This document shows positions 23,450 through 36,189 of a DNA stretch of 64,000 bases, piece after piece. The notes under the pieces were generated by a model. The model was not told the DNA's origin. It saw only the letters and a program-made list of their open reading frames with translations, and did not search any database. The translations under genes were made by a program, and so were the position numbers. The stretch comes from Massospora cicadina. Lineage: Eukaryota; Entomophthoromycota; Entomophthoromycetes; Entomophthorales; Entomophthoraceae. Location of the stretch: positions 21,950-85,949 of the forward strand of contig JAKSZP010017470.1 in assembly GCA_022478985.1 (NCBI GenBank), in the 5' to 3' direction. The stretch's first letter is position 1; each line of letters opens with the position of its first letter.

Positions 23450-24146
23450 AGTGTTGCAATTTGAAACCAGATTATATTATAAATATTACAGCAGTTTGTG
23501 TTAATTACATCAGCCTTCCTAGCTAACGGATTTAACCTGTTTTGACTTTAGGCATTCAGGCCTAATATAATAATTCTATGAGGTGAATTAGCTTTTCAAA
23601 GATTATAAGTAATTCCTGATATGATAGTTAATTTTCGAAGTTTTCTAATGGCTAGTAGTTTTCTAAGCATTAGCTCACTTGCAGATAGCTTTATAAGTAC
23701 TCCAATTACTGATAATAAATGCTGAGGATAAACTTATAATTTAATGTATGTCAAGTTGTGCTCCCCATTTGATTGTATCAAGCTATATATCAAACATTTT
23801 CAGCATATCAGGGATATTCCTGATAGCTTTCTTAACTACTATTGATTAATGCCAAGGATAGGTCAATAGTTATTTATTGGTTACTGGTGATACAAGACTG
23901 AGGATATCTTTGTATTAAGTATCTATTAGATTTGAACAGCGGTTGATGCCGTGAACTTTATGGTTGCTGGTAGACAACAACAGAGATTTTTTGTTAGGGT
24001 GGTAATTTGAGTTTTAGCAAGTTATGCCAATTATAATTAATAGGTGGACATAGGTTGCCAGTTGACGCTTTAGTATAAATACCTAAATTCTTTTAAAATA
24101 ATCTTACATTTGCCATCTTTTCTTATCTTATGTTGACTTTGATACA
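23450..24146 (+). repeat. Copia-like LTR, copy 2
   Basis: Ends GATACA directly before the primer-binding site. The junction TTGATACATGGTATCAA is a perfect 7-bp inverted repeat around ATG. The start, about TTGCAATTTGAAACC, is approximate. Confidence 0.55.
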
Positions 24147-24159
24147 TGGTATCAAGAGG
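24147..24159 (+). promoter_or_regulatory. Copia-type tRNA-Met primer-binding site
   Basis: TGGTATCAAGAGG begins with the eight bases TGGTATCA found at the start of many Ty1/copia primer-binding sites, complementary to the 3' end of initiator Met tRNA. It lies immediately after an LTR-like end. Confidence 0.6.
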
Positions 24160-25430
24160 TAGGATATAAAGATCCCTGAGAATAGATGACAGGTGAGTGC
24201 AGCTATGGAGTGGTCGATGCTACTGCTCCCCATGGATCTACTTAAAACCCCCGCGTAGATTCCCTTTCTGGATTGCTTAAAATGAGGTATAGAAGGAATG
24301 AGTACTCAGACATGGATTATGAGGGTCAGTCTATCCACTCTGGGAATAGATTGTAGGGACTTATTAATGATGTTGGTACTCCTCCTGATGAGGTTGTTGG
24401 TAGCTGGTTGATAAGGCTGATTTGAACTAGTAGTGACAGGTTGCTGATGATGGCGAAAGAGCAAGGGTTATTAGCTATCATACTGTTAGCCTCCATCTGC
24501 AGAGCACCCAATGAAGCAGTCTGCAAAATTTGCAACAGGGCATAAGGCCTATAATTATTAATAATATTAGATTGCAAAGTGCCAAGAAATTTACATTAAA
24601 AATGCTGAAAAGTGACTGAAAAAATCTAAGATGTTTTACCTCAGAGTGCTCCACTGGGAAACAAGATAGGACAAACGCCCTAACCACTTATTATCTTGAT
24701 ATTATGGATTGAGGCTCTACTAGATACTTATCTCGCCTATTTGACATATATACTAGCCTTACGCCATCTAATATGGCTCACTATCTATTGGTTTCTTAAT
24801 GGCACATAGTGGAAACTACTTAACTGTGTTAGTATTATTGCTTTCAGTCCAACCTTAGATAATGAATCCTAATCTATTCTAACTCTAACCTGGACTGCGC
24901 CATCATCTCCTAAATTCCTGATACTACTTCTACCCTAAAGCGTTGTATGCACTTATCCCTCATAATAGCTTTTAATACACTCTGGTAATTTAGATAGTAC
25001 TATTTTTACTCATTATATGTACCAAGATTTCTTTTATATATTTCTTTTAGCATAAATTTCATGTATTTTTGAACCTTCATGACAGTAACATTAGCGGTCA
25101 TGACCCCAGATAGTTGATATAGCTAACCCCTCTGACATGAAAGTTCCTAGCCATCGCCTTCAAATTCATTCTGCACAAAAGCCGCCCCAAAGGGAATGAG
25201 AATCTCCAAATCGACCATACAACCCAATTTCCAACTGATGCACTCTGAGTACCAGATAAGTTATTACTAGCTTGTTGCCAGTAGTAACAAAGCTGAGATT
25301 ATGTTAAAATCGAAATCATGTATCTTTATGCTGAGCCTTAGTTTGCTGCAAATTTACTAACTAAAGGTTGCAAATTTTGGAACAAATTTTTATAAAAAAA
25401 ACAAAAAAAGTAAACAAGGCAATTTTGCCC

Positions 25431-28288
25431 TTGGGACAAATATATCACGCTGAGTTTTTAGTCTGTGCTGGTTTCAAATTTATTCCAACCAAAACACGAC
25501 CCAGAGTGGAGCAGGAACCACCCCAATATACTATTGTCAGCTCAACAAGTCTTTATAGTAACCATATAAGGCACCATGACCTCTATATCCATTTTAATTG
25601 AGAATTATAAAGTATGCTTTATTAAAGTTAACCAGATGCTCTTTCCATGAATTCTAAATATAATGAAGATATGCTATGTTGCCTTCAACAGGTGTAAACT
25701 TGTTTTAAATTTTGAATGCAACACCTAAACTTATTGAAAATCATTTAAATATATAAGTTTTTTCAATTTTTCAAAGAAGCAAGATAGTGGTCTTTTTTCT
25801 TGTACATTAATTGTGCTGTTTCTCAGTTAGAATAGTTATTACCTTGACTCTTTTTAAGTTAATCTTAGGCTATTCTCAAAATTAAAAATCTTATCTTAAT
25901 ATTCAAATTTTTTACCTAAGGTCTTCAACCTTAGTTTCAAAAACCTTCATGGATTCTAAGGCGGCAGCAAGCTTATCCTCCATGATCTAAAGTTTCTCTG
26001 AAATAATGTACAGTTAGCAAGTAAATTTTTATTATAGAATTCAGCATCATTACTAAGCAGTTAAGTTCTCTTTGACGCTTTGGCAGTAGTTCTTCATCCT
26101 AATACCTATTAAGTAGATTAGATAAATATTTTACCATGTATGAGATGGCCACAAGGTTTGCAAAATCTATCTTGCTACTCCAAAAGTCTAGTATAGAGGG
26201 AATTTAAAAAAATCTGCCATCCTTATGACATCAGTTTATCATTACAGATGCATTATTTTTGTGGTAAAAGCTCAAGAGATCTCTAGGGCTTCTTGAGTTA
26301 GGTTATTTTTTCAACTTCTAAGTCTTTGCTTTCCTTGGAAGTACCACTCCAATCCTTTTAAATTTGACATGTGTTCTGTCTCTATGTTGTTATATGAGAG
26401 TCTTAAACCACAATTTTCATTTTATCATAAATGCTAAATAAGTTATTACCCCACCCAAATTTTGGTGTAATTTTTTAAAGAAAATACTTAAAATAAGCCC
26501 ATTTGATTAAAGCTAACATACAGCTAGTTACAAATTGTCTATAAAGCTAATTAAAATATCTTGATACTCCTGTATCAATCATTCTATATATTTGTCATCT
26601 CAATGGGGTGGCTGTAATTTGCATTAATCATTCTTTTATTTATCCCTGATGTTTAAGATGAGAGTACATACAATTCTTTGTATGGTTTTACAAATGGTAT
26701 TATAAAACTCTAAGTAATAGAAAAAATATATTATAATATACCTTATAGTTAGAGAAGATGAATAAAGAACAAATGTTGGCTTGTTGGATATATTTCTTCA
26801 CATTTTCATACTAATATATCGTTGAAATTGGTACTAATACAAGATTTCAAATAAACAACTATAAAAACTTAGCTCAAATTATATTTTTTGACAACTTTAA
26901 CCATAACAAAAAATGGAAATAATTTGTTGGTTACAAAATAATTTTTAATGTAATGTGTTGGAAAATTGCTTTTCCATTAACAGTGGGCTCTGTGGTTGGT
27001 AGTCTAACTAGTATGAAGACTGGTCGACCCTTGCCATTTTACCTTAGGTGACAGGGCCAGCAGCACCAGCTGACCCCTTGTTGTATCACTCACACCATTT
27101 GGGGATCCCCCAGCCTAACCCCCACCCATAATATTATACATAAACTTATAAAAAAGGGAGAATAGGTAAAGGGAGTTATTTATTGAAAAGAAAGTACTAG
27201 GTATTTATATGTACAAAAGGGCTACTGCACCCATCATTAACCTATCAGATCATTGCTGGTTCTTCCAGCCAACCACTCTCTCACTTCAACTGTGCTTCTC
27301 TATTCCCTGGTGTAGACCCTCTCGCACCATAATTCCCAATGTCCAAATATTAGTTTTGGCTCATCTCAGCATTCAGTTGCTAGTGAGCTATATAAATTGT
27401 AAAATAAATTAATATCAAGTTTTGCTTCAACTTAGTAATTTTTCTCTAGAAACCTCTTTGGCTGCTTTGGTACTTGATATATTTCATCTTCTTGCCAATG
27501 ACATATTTTGTCTCTTTATAGTCAACTCATCTAGGGAATCACCTTCATTAGCAATAATTGATTATTATATATGAGGCGCCAGAAATAAACTCAGCTGGCT
27601 CAAACTTGGGATAGTCAGTTTATGCTGATATATAATAAATTACATAATTGGATCATCCTCAGATACTAGTTGCCAGTGATCTATAAACCTAATTTGGGCC
27701 AGTGATTGGTCTTGAATGCTCCTCACATTCAAATTCTGCAGATATCAGATTTGACTCAATCCACATTGAAGAGTGACTGACAAGCAATCACCTAATAACC
27801 ATGAAATCCAGTTGATAATCCATTCCGCCAAGATTGGCCTATTTAATCCCAGTTCTCGCTTGACATTGAGAAATACATCTGATTAAAATTATGTCATAAG
27901 GAAAAATTGGTAATTACAACGTAGACTTCTTATTTTGATGGTGGCGTTGCACTTGCTATGTGTGTTCATTAGGTAGTGCTTAATGCAGTCTCCTCCAAGT
28001 AGCTAATCTTCTTCCAAATGACTTCCTTCATTATGTGTTATTCCAAAAACCTAAATTACATGAGATTTCACCTTTTGTGTAACTTAATGCTCTGAGATAT
28101 ATTGGGTAATTTGCAGCAAATGTTAGCAGAAACATGTAATTTAGTGCCTACAGTTCATTTAAATAACATCTATCAGTACTTCACCTTTATATTCTGAGGA
28201 ACCACAATTAATCAAGATCTTAATAATAAAAGCTCATAGCAACGGTTTTATTCTGATGCAGAGGCAAGTAAAATAAAAATATCATTAT
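25431..28288. other. AT-rich region without recognisable genes
   Basis: No gene seen. The segment 26990-27060 contains CTAGTATGAAGACTGG, resembling the hairpin of the gypsy LTRs, and may be an eroded LTR. The segment 27209-27412 has a short open frame of no known type. The rest is low-complexity AT-rich DNA. Confidence 0.4.
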
Positions 28289-28599
28289 AAAAAGAGTGAT
28301 TTGAAGGGAGGATACCCCAATGTTAGAGTATGGACCCTCTACCACTGCCTCCCAAGTTTTATCCTGGTAATGGACTTTGGGTAGGGGACGATTTTGACTT
28401 TGTTGGTTTTGTGCACTAATGCCTCAAACTGAGATAGCAAATAGCAAAGGTGGTTCATAAAGTTCCTGGCCTATCATATGCTGCGCATGGAGGTTTTCAG
28501 GTTTTATCCTCCTTTCCCATTTTCTTCACTTCCCTAATCGGTGTGATATCATCCTCAGGTTGGCCCACCTCAAATAAAATATAAAAAAGAGTGATTTGA
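28289..28599 (+). mobile_element. SINE-1 with 16-bp target duplication
   Basis: The body, 28305-28583 (279 bp), is flanked by AAAAAGAGTGATTTGA at 28289-28304 and 28584-28599. The head AGGGAGGATACCCC is followed by a decayed A box (ATGTTAGAGTATGG) and B-box-like AAGTTTTATCC. The tail reads GGTTGGCCCACC then AATAAAATA. It is homologous along its length to SINE-2. Pol III promoter activity is probably lost by the B-box change. Confidence 0.85.
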
Positions 28600-29459
28600 T
28601 TTATGGGGCCAAAAGGCTGAAGTAAAATAAGAAAACTATTGAATAAGGGGCAGCGTTGGTGGGGTAGCAAGGGTTTGATCATATTTCAGTAAATTCTTTA
28701 GCAAGGGTTACAAATACCTATGTTACAGTTCCACAGTGATGTGGCTTAATAATGTTTTTGATGGTAGGTTGATTTATATATTTCCAAATATGTAATAGCC
28801 AGATCAATCAGGTTCTCTTATCTAATTATTAATTTAAATATAAAAAACATAATACTCAGGTGGTGGGTCAGACCAACTTTCAACAGTTTCCCACTTGACC
28901 AATCATCAGGGAACAAGAAAAAGCTTAGGGGTACATCAAATTACTAAGCCGCCATGTCCATATGGCTGGCGTTCAGATGATAATTTTCTAGACATTTGGC
29001 ATGCACCATGTAAATAAGGTAACCCTTGATGAAATATTTTTAAAAAATGTAAACGTCAGTGATTTTCTCTATGATTTAAAAGGGCCTCTTCTAGTTGTGC
29101 TCTATTTTATTGATTCTTCTATACCCATGGTTATCATAATATAGGACTCACTCCCCCAACAGTAAAGGAGGGTATAGTCCAGCGGAACTTATTGTCACAA
29201 GTCCTGGTTCTCACTTTCCTATCCAAAGAATTAAAGTAGGCTCTGGCCTGCAACTGAATTAACTTTGCATGAGTTCTTTAGTAATGAGTAGGACTCATAT
29301 TTCTAATGTAGACATGAGTATAAAAAAGTGGTAATGCAGGAGGTATACTATCTAAAAACTGAATTAGGACCGGCCCATCAAGGAATGAAAAGCAATAATA
29401 TAGGAAAATAGAGCTGAAGGCAGAAAAAGATTTCATCTGGAATTTCTTTTAATAAATTT

Positions 29460-29900
29460 CTGGAAGGATACTGAAGAAAGTACCGTTTACCCTTTCCATA
29501 GTGGCATTGGTCTCTGGATGATATGGGGTCAACAACACCCCTTGAATGCCGATCAACTTGTTCAACTTAGAGTTTATCTGGGGTGTAAAAAAGTCCCATT
29601 ATCCACTAGAATGCATTGAGTGCTAGCCATGTCAATATACAATATTTTAATTATAACTTAGTTGTTGTCATAGTACCTAAGTCCTTAGCTCTTGGCCTTC
29701 ACCCTCTGGTTAGGTGATCAATATCCACGATTGTATACTTAAATTCCCCAAAACTGTTGGTAAAAGGGCCTACAATGTTGAATAATACAGTATTCCAAGA
29801 AAAATTAAGTTTAACCAATTGGTATGTAGCTTCCAATAAGGAACTTTAGCTTGACATTCCTGGCATCAATAATATCATGGATATTAAAAAGCATCAGTTA
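29460..29900 (-). pseudogene. Gypsy-3 integrase fragments
   Basis: Near 29820-29890 the minus strand encodes CQECQ, the second half of the HHCC zinc motif. Near 29480-29530 it encodes TPYHPETNATMERVNG, the stretch that carries the final catalytic Glu of the DDE core. Many stops are present. Confidence 0.65.
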
Positions 29901-30689
29901 CCAATCTGTTATAGCAGCAGATCAAGCGCTTTTATGAATTTGTAATGCCCCATTTCCTTATGAGCTGCAATAACTAAGTCCATATGCTCTGTTAGCCTTG
30001 AAAATATATACTGATGTTTGTTAATTAACCTATAAGGATTCACCTCATTGATGACAGTATTTTGTCTTGGTTTTTTTCAAATTATGACAACCTCTACTGA
30101 TTTATTGCCATTTTGTTGGGATAAAATCTTATCAAATAATTGGTCAGCCATATTAGCTTCTAAAGCCATAGTAGGCAGAAGAGAAAGGTCATTGTCTTTT
30201 TGGTGTTTCAAACTGAGCCAATGTTAGATATCAAAAATTATAGGATTGTAGTTTCAAAGGCCATCTGGCCATCTGCCCTTACAGCTCTTATAGACTTTGT
30301 AATTAACAAAGATAAGAATTATCAGTTATCACGTTAAAGTACGCCATGTGGAAGTAAACCTGGAACTGCATATAAGCATATAAATAACCAGGCATTCTTT
30401 CTCATTTACCATATAGTCCATTTAAAAACATCTGAGTTAAGCTAAAATAACCCCTAGATGATCAATCCCTTCATTGTCAGTTTGAGATAGCACAGTCCTT
30501 ATGGTAGTGAGGGAGACATTCATTTTTACAATAAAGGGTTTATCAAAATTTGAGTACATGAGTATTAGAGCCTTGGCGTTGCTGAGCTCAACTTCATGAA
30601 AGCCAATTGATTATACATGTCCACTCAAATGGTTCTTTTTTAACAAATGAAGTAAAGGCTCACTTTTTTACTGATTTTTGACAAACTAG

Positions 30690-31260
30690 TGATAGTAGCC
30701 AATCATTCTAAGAAGTAACTCAATGTCTCACTTGCTACTCAGCTGCTTTATCTCTTCAATGGCCCCAATTTTATCTGGCTGGGGCCTTAAGCCCTGCTTA
30801 TCAATATAAACCTAAAAAATTGAAATGTTCTTGATAGTACATTCCTAGGCTTGGTTTTAAATCAGCTTTGGTAAAGCGGCGGAAAAATTCTCTAAATGCT
30901 GAAAATTGTCAGTGGGCTTCTAGAAGAAAAGTTTGTATCATTCAGAAAATTAGCATACATGTTTTTTAAATGCTTGAGATATTCTTCATAGCCTGCTGAA
31001 AAGTTGTAAGGATTTGTACAAACCTTACAGCATTTGCATAGGTTGATATAAACCTTTAACAGAAATCATAGCTCTTTTTGTTCTTTTTGCAGCTTAATCT
31101 GCCAATAGCTGGAGATTAACTCCATGGATGAGTAATATTGCACACCGTTTAAGCAGTTCAGCATATCATCAATGCAAGGTAAGGGTTAACAGTCTTTCTT
31201 GGATACATTCTTTAGGTTCTTTTAATCGATTACTAAGTGATTTTACCCATCTTTCTTTTT
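30690..31260 (-). pseudogene. Gypsy-3 reverse transcriptase fragments
   Basis: The minus strand over 31080-31245 encodes HLVID, then PLPCIDDMLNCLNG, then SSYWQIKLQKEQK, with two stops. These are RT motifs of Ty3/gypsy. The region around 30940-30960 encodes MYANFLNDTNF where YLDD is expected, so the catalytic Asp pair is lost. Confidence 0.7.
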
Positions 31261-32279
31261 TATAATTCAACCTGGGTAGTCTCACGGACTTTTGTAGGGC
31301 ACTTATACCCCAATTAAACGAGATGATTTAAATCTTTTTAACGCTTCCCTAAGTGGCGTTTTATTGCATAATCAACTCAGGTGTTTTGGGAATAATTCAT
31401 TGTATCAATATTTTATAACACGTCATGTTTTCAACCCAAATTGAAGTCATCTTTTGCAAAACTCAATTTATTTATCAAAGAGAGCCAGCGCTTGGTCTTT
31501 TTCATCCTCAGTTAACTCAACAAGGCGTTCTTGAAGTACTAATAAAATAAATTTTTTTGTCTTTCATTAACTTCAAGTTGATAGATCCAGATTATTAAGA
31601 CCATGGATACTTTGCACTTCCTTGACAGAGTAGATGTGAACAAAATCAAGGATCTGATGGCACTTGATCTGAAGAAGATACGGATATACTAGCTAATAAA
31701 ACTTTTATTTTACCATGGCCAGGAAGGCTAATTCCATGCATGGTGACAGGTTCCTAGTTATATTGCAAAATGGCGCGAAGATTTTACCATATAGTCTTCT
31801 TAGAACCTTAAATAATTTTTGATTTCATCTTTTTGATAGTCTGCCAGAATGGTCAGGCTACAACTAGTTTTAAGTGGAATACCCTTGGATTCCATGATCT
31901 GATCAAGCAAGCACTTGCTTAAGTTCCAAAGTTTGTGGTAGCTCATGGGCACAATGCCATCTTTCAGGCAAAATTAACTGATGGCTGTTTGAGGCTTGGA
32001 GCCGCTGCCCTTTATAATAATATTGAAATGGTTTGGCCTAACATTTCCAATTTATTTCATCAAAATCAGCCTTGATTTTATAGATCTTCAAAAAAGTATA
32101 AATAAGAAAGGCATAATTCTGATTTGGAAAAACAATATCAGTAGCAGATATTACTAGTGATTCAAACTGTAGAGGCAAGGCAAATTAAATTCCTTCAGTG
32201 ATTGTTATCATGTCCTCACAGTGCCATGTACTTTATAATGGTCTATTACAAGAGTTAGGAACAGGTTTTCCCAGTTTAG

Positions 32280-32340
32280 TGGACACAATATTATCTGGTA
32301 ACCCACTATCTATGGTGGTCCTTACTATAAGATTTTTAAT
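32280..32340 (-). pseudogene. Gypsy-3 protease active-site remnant
   Basis: The minus strand encodes TTIDSGLPDNIVSTKLG, with the Asp-Ser-Gly triad of retroviral-type aspartic protease. It aligns with the IIDGGAPINIIS site of Gypsy-1. Confidence 0.6.
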
Positions 32341-33299
32341 GTAATATTAATGTAAGTGCACTCAGAGTTGTAAGCTTTGGTCAAGTTAAGTAAATTGGCA
32401 TAGAGTTTTCCACTTGCACCATTTTTTAAATTATCACTAAGGTTTGTGCTTTAACCCTTTGTTATGCTGATAGGTATGCCCACTTGGATCCCATCTAGTT
32501 TAAGGGTATCACCAAAGGTAATTGTAAGCTCATGTACCAATTGTTGAATATAAGGCTTTGTTTCTAGCCCACTAGATAATATAACCTCACTTTTCCAGTG
32601 GCGATGAAGAAGGTTCAAATAACAACTCCTTAATTATTTTATATAAGTGATGACAAAGCACCCAGTTTTTCTAATAGCAAGGTTGCAACCATTATTTAGT
32701 CTTCAATTTTATAACTATTTTGGATTTTTACCAGAGTAGTAGAAAGAAATGTTTTTCTTAACCACCTCATCCTCCCAAGTCATATTCAGTATCTGAGGTG
32801 ATTGTATAAGTGGGGGGTTCAGCACCCATTAGGGCATTGATTTGCATATTGAGTTTGCATGGTGCATACCTGAAAAATGATTTGACTCATATTAAATTTT
32901 TTAAATTTTGGCTGAGAAGGCTGTTTTGAGATCTTAATTTGATAAAAAGGACTACTGAAAATTTTGCAAGGCTTTAGCTGCTGAGGTCGACGCATAAAAA
33001 TTAATTCTATTTTGGAAGATAGTTGATCTAATATGTAATATAATGCTCATCATTGAGAACTTGTAACAATACCCATTAAAACTCTTGTATGGCTCACAAG
33101 CATTCCTAATGACAATCAGGTTAGCAAAGTTATTTAACACCTCAGTCCCATATAACACCTGAGCCTCAATATAAAAAATTTTGCAAAAGCCACTACATAT
33201 TTATCATTTTTAACTTAGTTGGGATAGTGTTTTTAATGCATTGTCATTATTCCTCTCCACCAACTCTTGAGAAATATCTTTGCGTTGCAGTAAGGCTTA

Positions 33300-33490
33300 C
33301 TGACTTCCTTTAACTTTGGCATTATAAATTCCTGGATGAAAGATTCAAAGGATTAATTAGGGTAGCTATCAAAATGGTCTCAGAGGCACTTACCATAATA
33401 AGTTTGAACAATTCTATAAAGTTAAAATTATTTATAATTTGGTCAAACTTAGGTAAGTAAATCAGAGTAAATAAATAACATCGATTTTCA
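33300..33490 (-). pseudogene. Gypsy-3 Gag core fragment
   Basis: The frame encodes LPKFDQIINNFNFIELFKL and a hydrophobic helix after it, aligning with KLPTFHQDNALEFFRLFEM of Gypsy-1 Gag. It is placed 5' of the protease remnant, as expected. Confidence 0.55.
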
Positions 33491-33676
33491 CAGGGTTGTA
33501 AAGGTCATAAAGATTCCAATTGAACCTCTAGGTTTTTATGTTTGAAGAGCAGAAATATAATAGATTTGGGCTTTCAGAGCAGCCATAGTGAAAGTTTTTA
33601 TATTGTGAGCAGAAGTTGCCAAGGGAGAAGTAGTGGGTGGCGAAATTGGTGGTAAAGGTATATTGCCAGTTGAGAT

Positions 33677-34424
33677 TTTGGGAATCCAGTAAGTTGTTTC
33701 TCATTGGTGCTTGTAGTTGCTGGATTACAAACAAAAGTTCTATATAAAGTTAAAAATTCTAGTAAAACAAAAAGTTGGTTTTAATGTTTTTATTAGTGCG
33801 AGCATGGGCAATGAAAAACAAACCCTCTTGATATCTGACCATTCAATACTTAAACTGTATTGAGGGTTGAAGGGTACTATTAGTAAATTTGGAGCAGCTT
33901 ATTATGATCCAAATTAGGAAATATGGGAATTTAGAAAATTGAAGCTTGGAAAACTCACTTCACTTTGGCTGAATGAAGGATGTGGAATTAGTGGTAGGCA
34001 ATATGCACCCTTGGGATAATTATCTAATATATTTTAGCTAATTCCTATTAGCTAAAATTATTGCACCTTGGGGGACCTCCTCCAAGCCTACAAAAGGGGG
34101 TGGTCCCCGCTTAGGTGTTTGAAGGGAAATGGATTTGGCTGAGGGAAAAACCTCTGATGGACTCCCCAGATTCCTTCGCTTAGCTGTGGCAATTTGACTG
34201 CCCAACTTTGTGCTAATTGCCCGTTTAGTATTTGCAAAAGTGTTATTCTGATTTGTAGGGTTCCACCGAGAATTGGCCAGGGTCTTTTGACCAATAAATC
34301 TATTTGTAATATTTAAATTACCCTTATTATCAATGTAAACTTGCAAATGTCTGATATTTCCCTGTTTTGGCCCATTTTGACCCAAAACATTCGCTTCTTG
34401 GAGCCATGAGGGCAAGTGTCAACA
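33677..34424. mobile_element. Solo LTR-B with 5-bp target duplication
   Basis: About 748 bp, homologous to solo LTR-A from end to end (best block GGTTCCAC.GAGAAT at 34259). It is flanked by GAGAT at 33672-33676 and 34425-34429. The 3' end reads GTGTCAACA. The 5' end is degenerate (TTTTGGGAATCC against TGTGGAATTC). A TATA-like CCTACAAAAGGGGG is near 34087. No internal sequence adjoins, so it is solo, inserted in or beside Gypsy-3. Confidence 0.7.
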
Positions 34425-34429
34425 GAGAT

Positions 34430-36189
34430 CAACAGAATTCATATAGACCTAAGATCATCAAATTTTTGTAATGTAGTAATAATCATAGGCATTTGCTGCA
34501 CCAACAGCGCTGCATTGCCTTTAAGGTTGGATGCTGGCAAAAAACAACTCCTAAGTTATCTACATGATTGATCTATCATACCAATAAAGTGTTGGTATAC
34601 TGCCAAAATCTAATAATCTACAAGTTCAGTTTTTTGTTTGAAATTCAAAAGGTCAGGTTTTAGCTTTTTAATTACTACCCCTTTAGAGTAAACTAATAGA
34701 TGTAGGGAGTCAATATCCTGAACAAGCAGTTAATGGACTCAACTTTGAAAGCTTGGAGATTATGAGTTAACATAAATATTTCAAAGCGCCCAGTTTTTAA
34801 TTTTATTCATTAAGAGAAGAACAAACAGGGTGGACTAAATTATGCTATACCTCAGGGTCAAGCATTTCAGCAAATACACCAGGCGTTATGCCAGCACAAT
34901 AGACGTATTAGCCAGGTCATTATATTTTTAGTGCAATGGGCAGCAGAGAGTTCAAGCCCCTGTAGTGAACACCAAATGTTGAAGTTGGCGCTAATGCATT
35001 AAAATCAATGGCACAGTTAAAAAGACATCTGACTAAAGTTATATTGTATGACAACACTAACTTAAAAACCAAAATGAAATTAACATTATTGGTTGCATAA
35101 GCTTTTTTATAAAAATAAAAAAATGGAAAGCACATTGTATACTCCTCATTCTGATGATATTGGGCTCACTATGCGTTCTTCAGTGGTGCTTGATGGCAGT
35201 GTCATTGAGCCTGCTGATTATAGTAAGATTGGCATGAAACTCAGGGTAAGTGACCACTGAGAATAACAGACAGAATACCTTCAGTACAGCCATCCATATT
35301 GATGGCTGAAACAGTAGTATGGCAGCCACAAACACCAGCCAAAGATTCCCAAAACTGGCACCATTATTTAGAAAAATGTCAGATAACTGCTAAAACTTGC
35401 ATATAAAATTTGGATTCTTTTAGGGACCATACTTTATAACTTTTAAGGGGTAAAAAATAGGGTAATGGAGCAACAGTGGAACCTTTTTGGGGTACGCTTC
35501 CTTATAAGCTCACAAGATAAATTGGGGAACAGAACAATTACATTCACCACGTAGAATACTTTGCTAATTTAATTCATCATATCAGCATCCTTACATTATT
35601 AAGATGCTGGATCAATCTAGCCTGGACATAAAACTCACACTTAAATTTTGCCACCAACTTTTCCTTCCTGATGTAATTTTTCTTAACAAATCAGCGTCAC
35701 TTTATATGGCGGGCAACTGGGTGTACTTACAGAAAGACCACATATGGCTGGTCCCATTGAGTCAAGAAGTGGTTTTTTAAATGTAGAACTATCAGGGACG
35801 GGCTTTTAATTAATAATGATGAAGGGCCACAGCAGATAGTAATTCCCACGCTTGAATTAATTTACTCAATTTATCTTTGACAGATTCCACTACATATATT
35901 GGCGAAACTAACATTGCTAGAGTCAACCTTATGGGTGTTGAATCAAAGCTAATCCTCTGCTGGCAGTAGTTTTGGGTGCCGCCACTTCCCCCCATACACC
36001 ATTAATTTTCTGCATCAGCTCAAGGGTGGTTGGCTTAGGGAAAATGATGCAATCTTCAAGGGATATGCTATCACCTACCTCTCATCTACCACACGGGATA
36101 AATCACCTTGAGTGATTAGAGATATAACTGCTGGCTTTTCCCCTTCTTAATCTAAATGAGAATTACTTCTTTTAAAATCCTACAGGCTT
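34430..36189. other. Unassigned region, possible further Gypsy-3 5' DNA
   Basis: No gene recognised. A coding-like stretch at about 35140-35250 (plus) reads GLTMRSSVVLDGSVIEPADY without stops. The minus strand at 35810-35995 has a 61-codon frame of unknown type. The region could include the displaced 5' part of Gypsy-3. Confidence 0.35.

Larger units (their letters stand above)
20980..25430 (+). mobile_element. Ty1/copia-like remnants: repeated 5' ends and a possible pol tail
   Basis: Two long direct repeats (about 21926-23030 and 23450-24530) each hold an LTR-like part of about 700 bp, then a primer-binding site and about 400 bp of leader. The site TGGTATCAAGAGG (24147-24159; TGGTATTAAGAGG at 22632-22644) matches the initiator-Met tRNA site typical of Ty1/copia. 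A weaker third LTR-like copy lies at about 21100-21400. Near 25320-25400 plus-strand DNA encodes AANLLTKGCKFWNKF, resembling the end of copia RNase H. Most of pol is absent. Orientation is plus from the primer-binding site. Confidence 0.5.
28700..33671 (-). mobile_element. Gypsy-3, badly decayed Ty3/gypsy internal region
   Basis: Minus-strand reading shows, from right to left, a Gag core (near 33330-33480, LPKFDQIINNFNFIELFKL), a protease site (near 32300, TTIDSGLPDNIVS), RT (31080-31245), RNase H (about 30200-30600) and integrase (about 29100-29900). The order is Ty3/gypsy. It is more eroded than Gypsy-1 and -2. Its 3' LTR is not recognisable. The 5' end is split by solo LTR-B and may reach the partial LTR at 36190-36676. 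Confidence 0.75.

Noticed and set aside
26990..27065. tRNA-like arrangement (GGCTCTG ... CAGGGCC, about 73 bases)
   Set aside because: The outer stem and a D-like arm can be drawn, but there is no anticodon stem and no T arm (no GGTTCRA-like loop). The CTAGTATGAAGACTGG part rather resembles the gypsy LTR hairpin.
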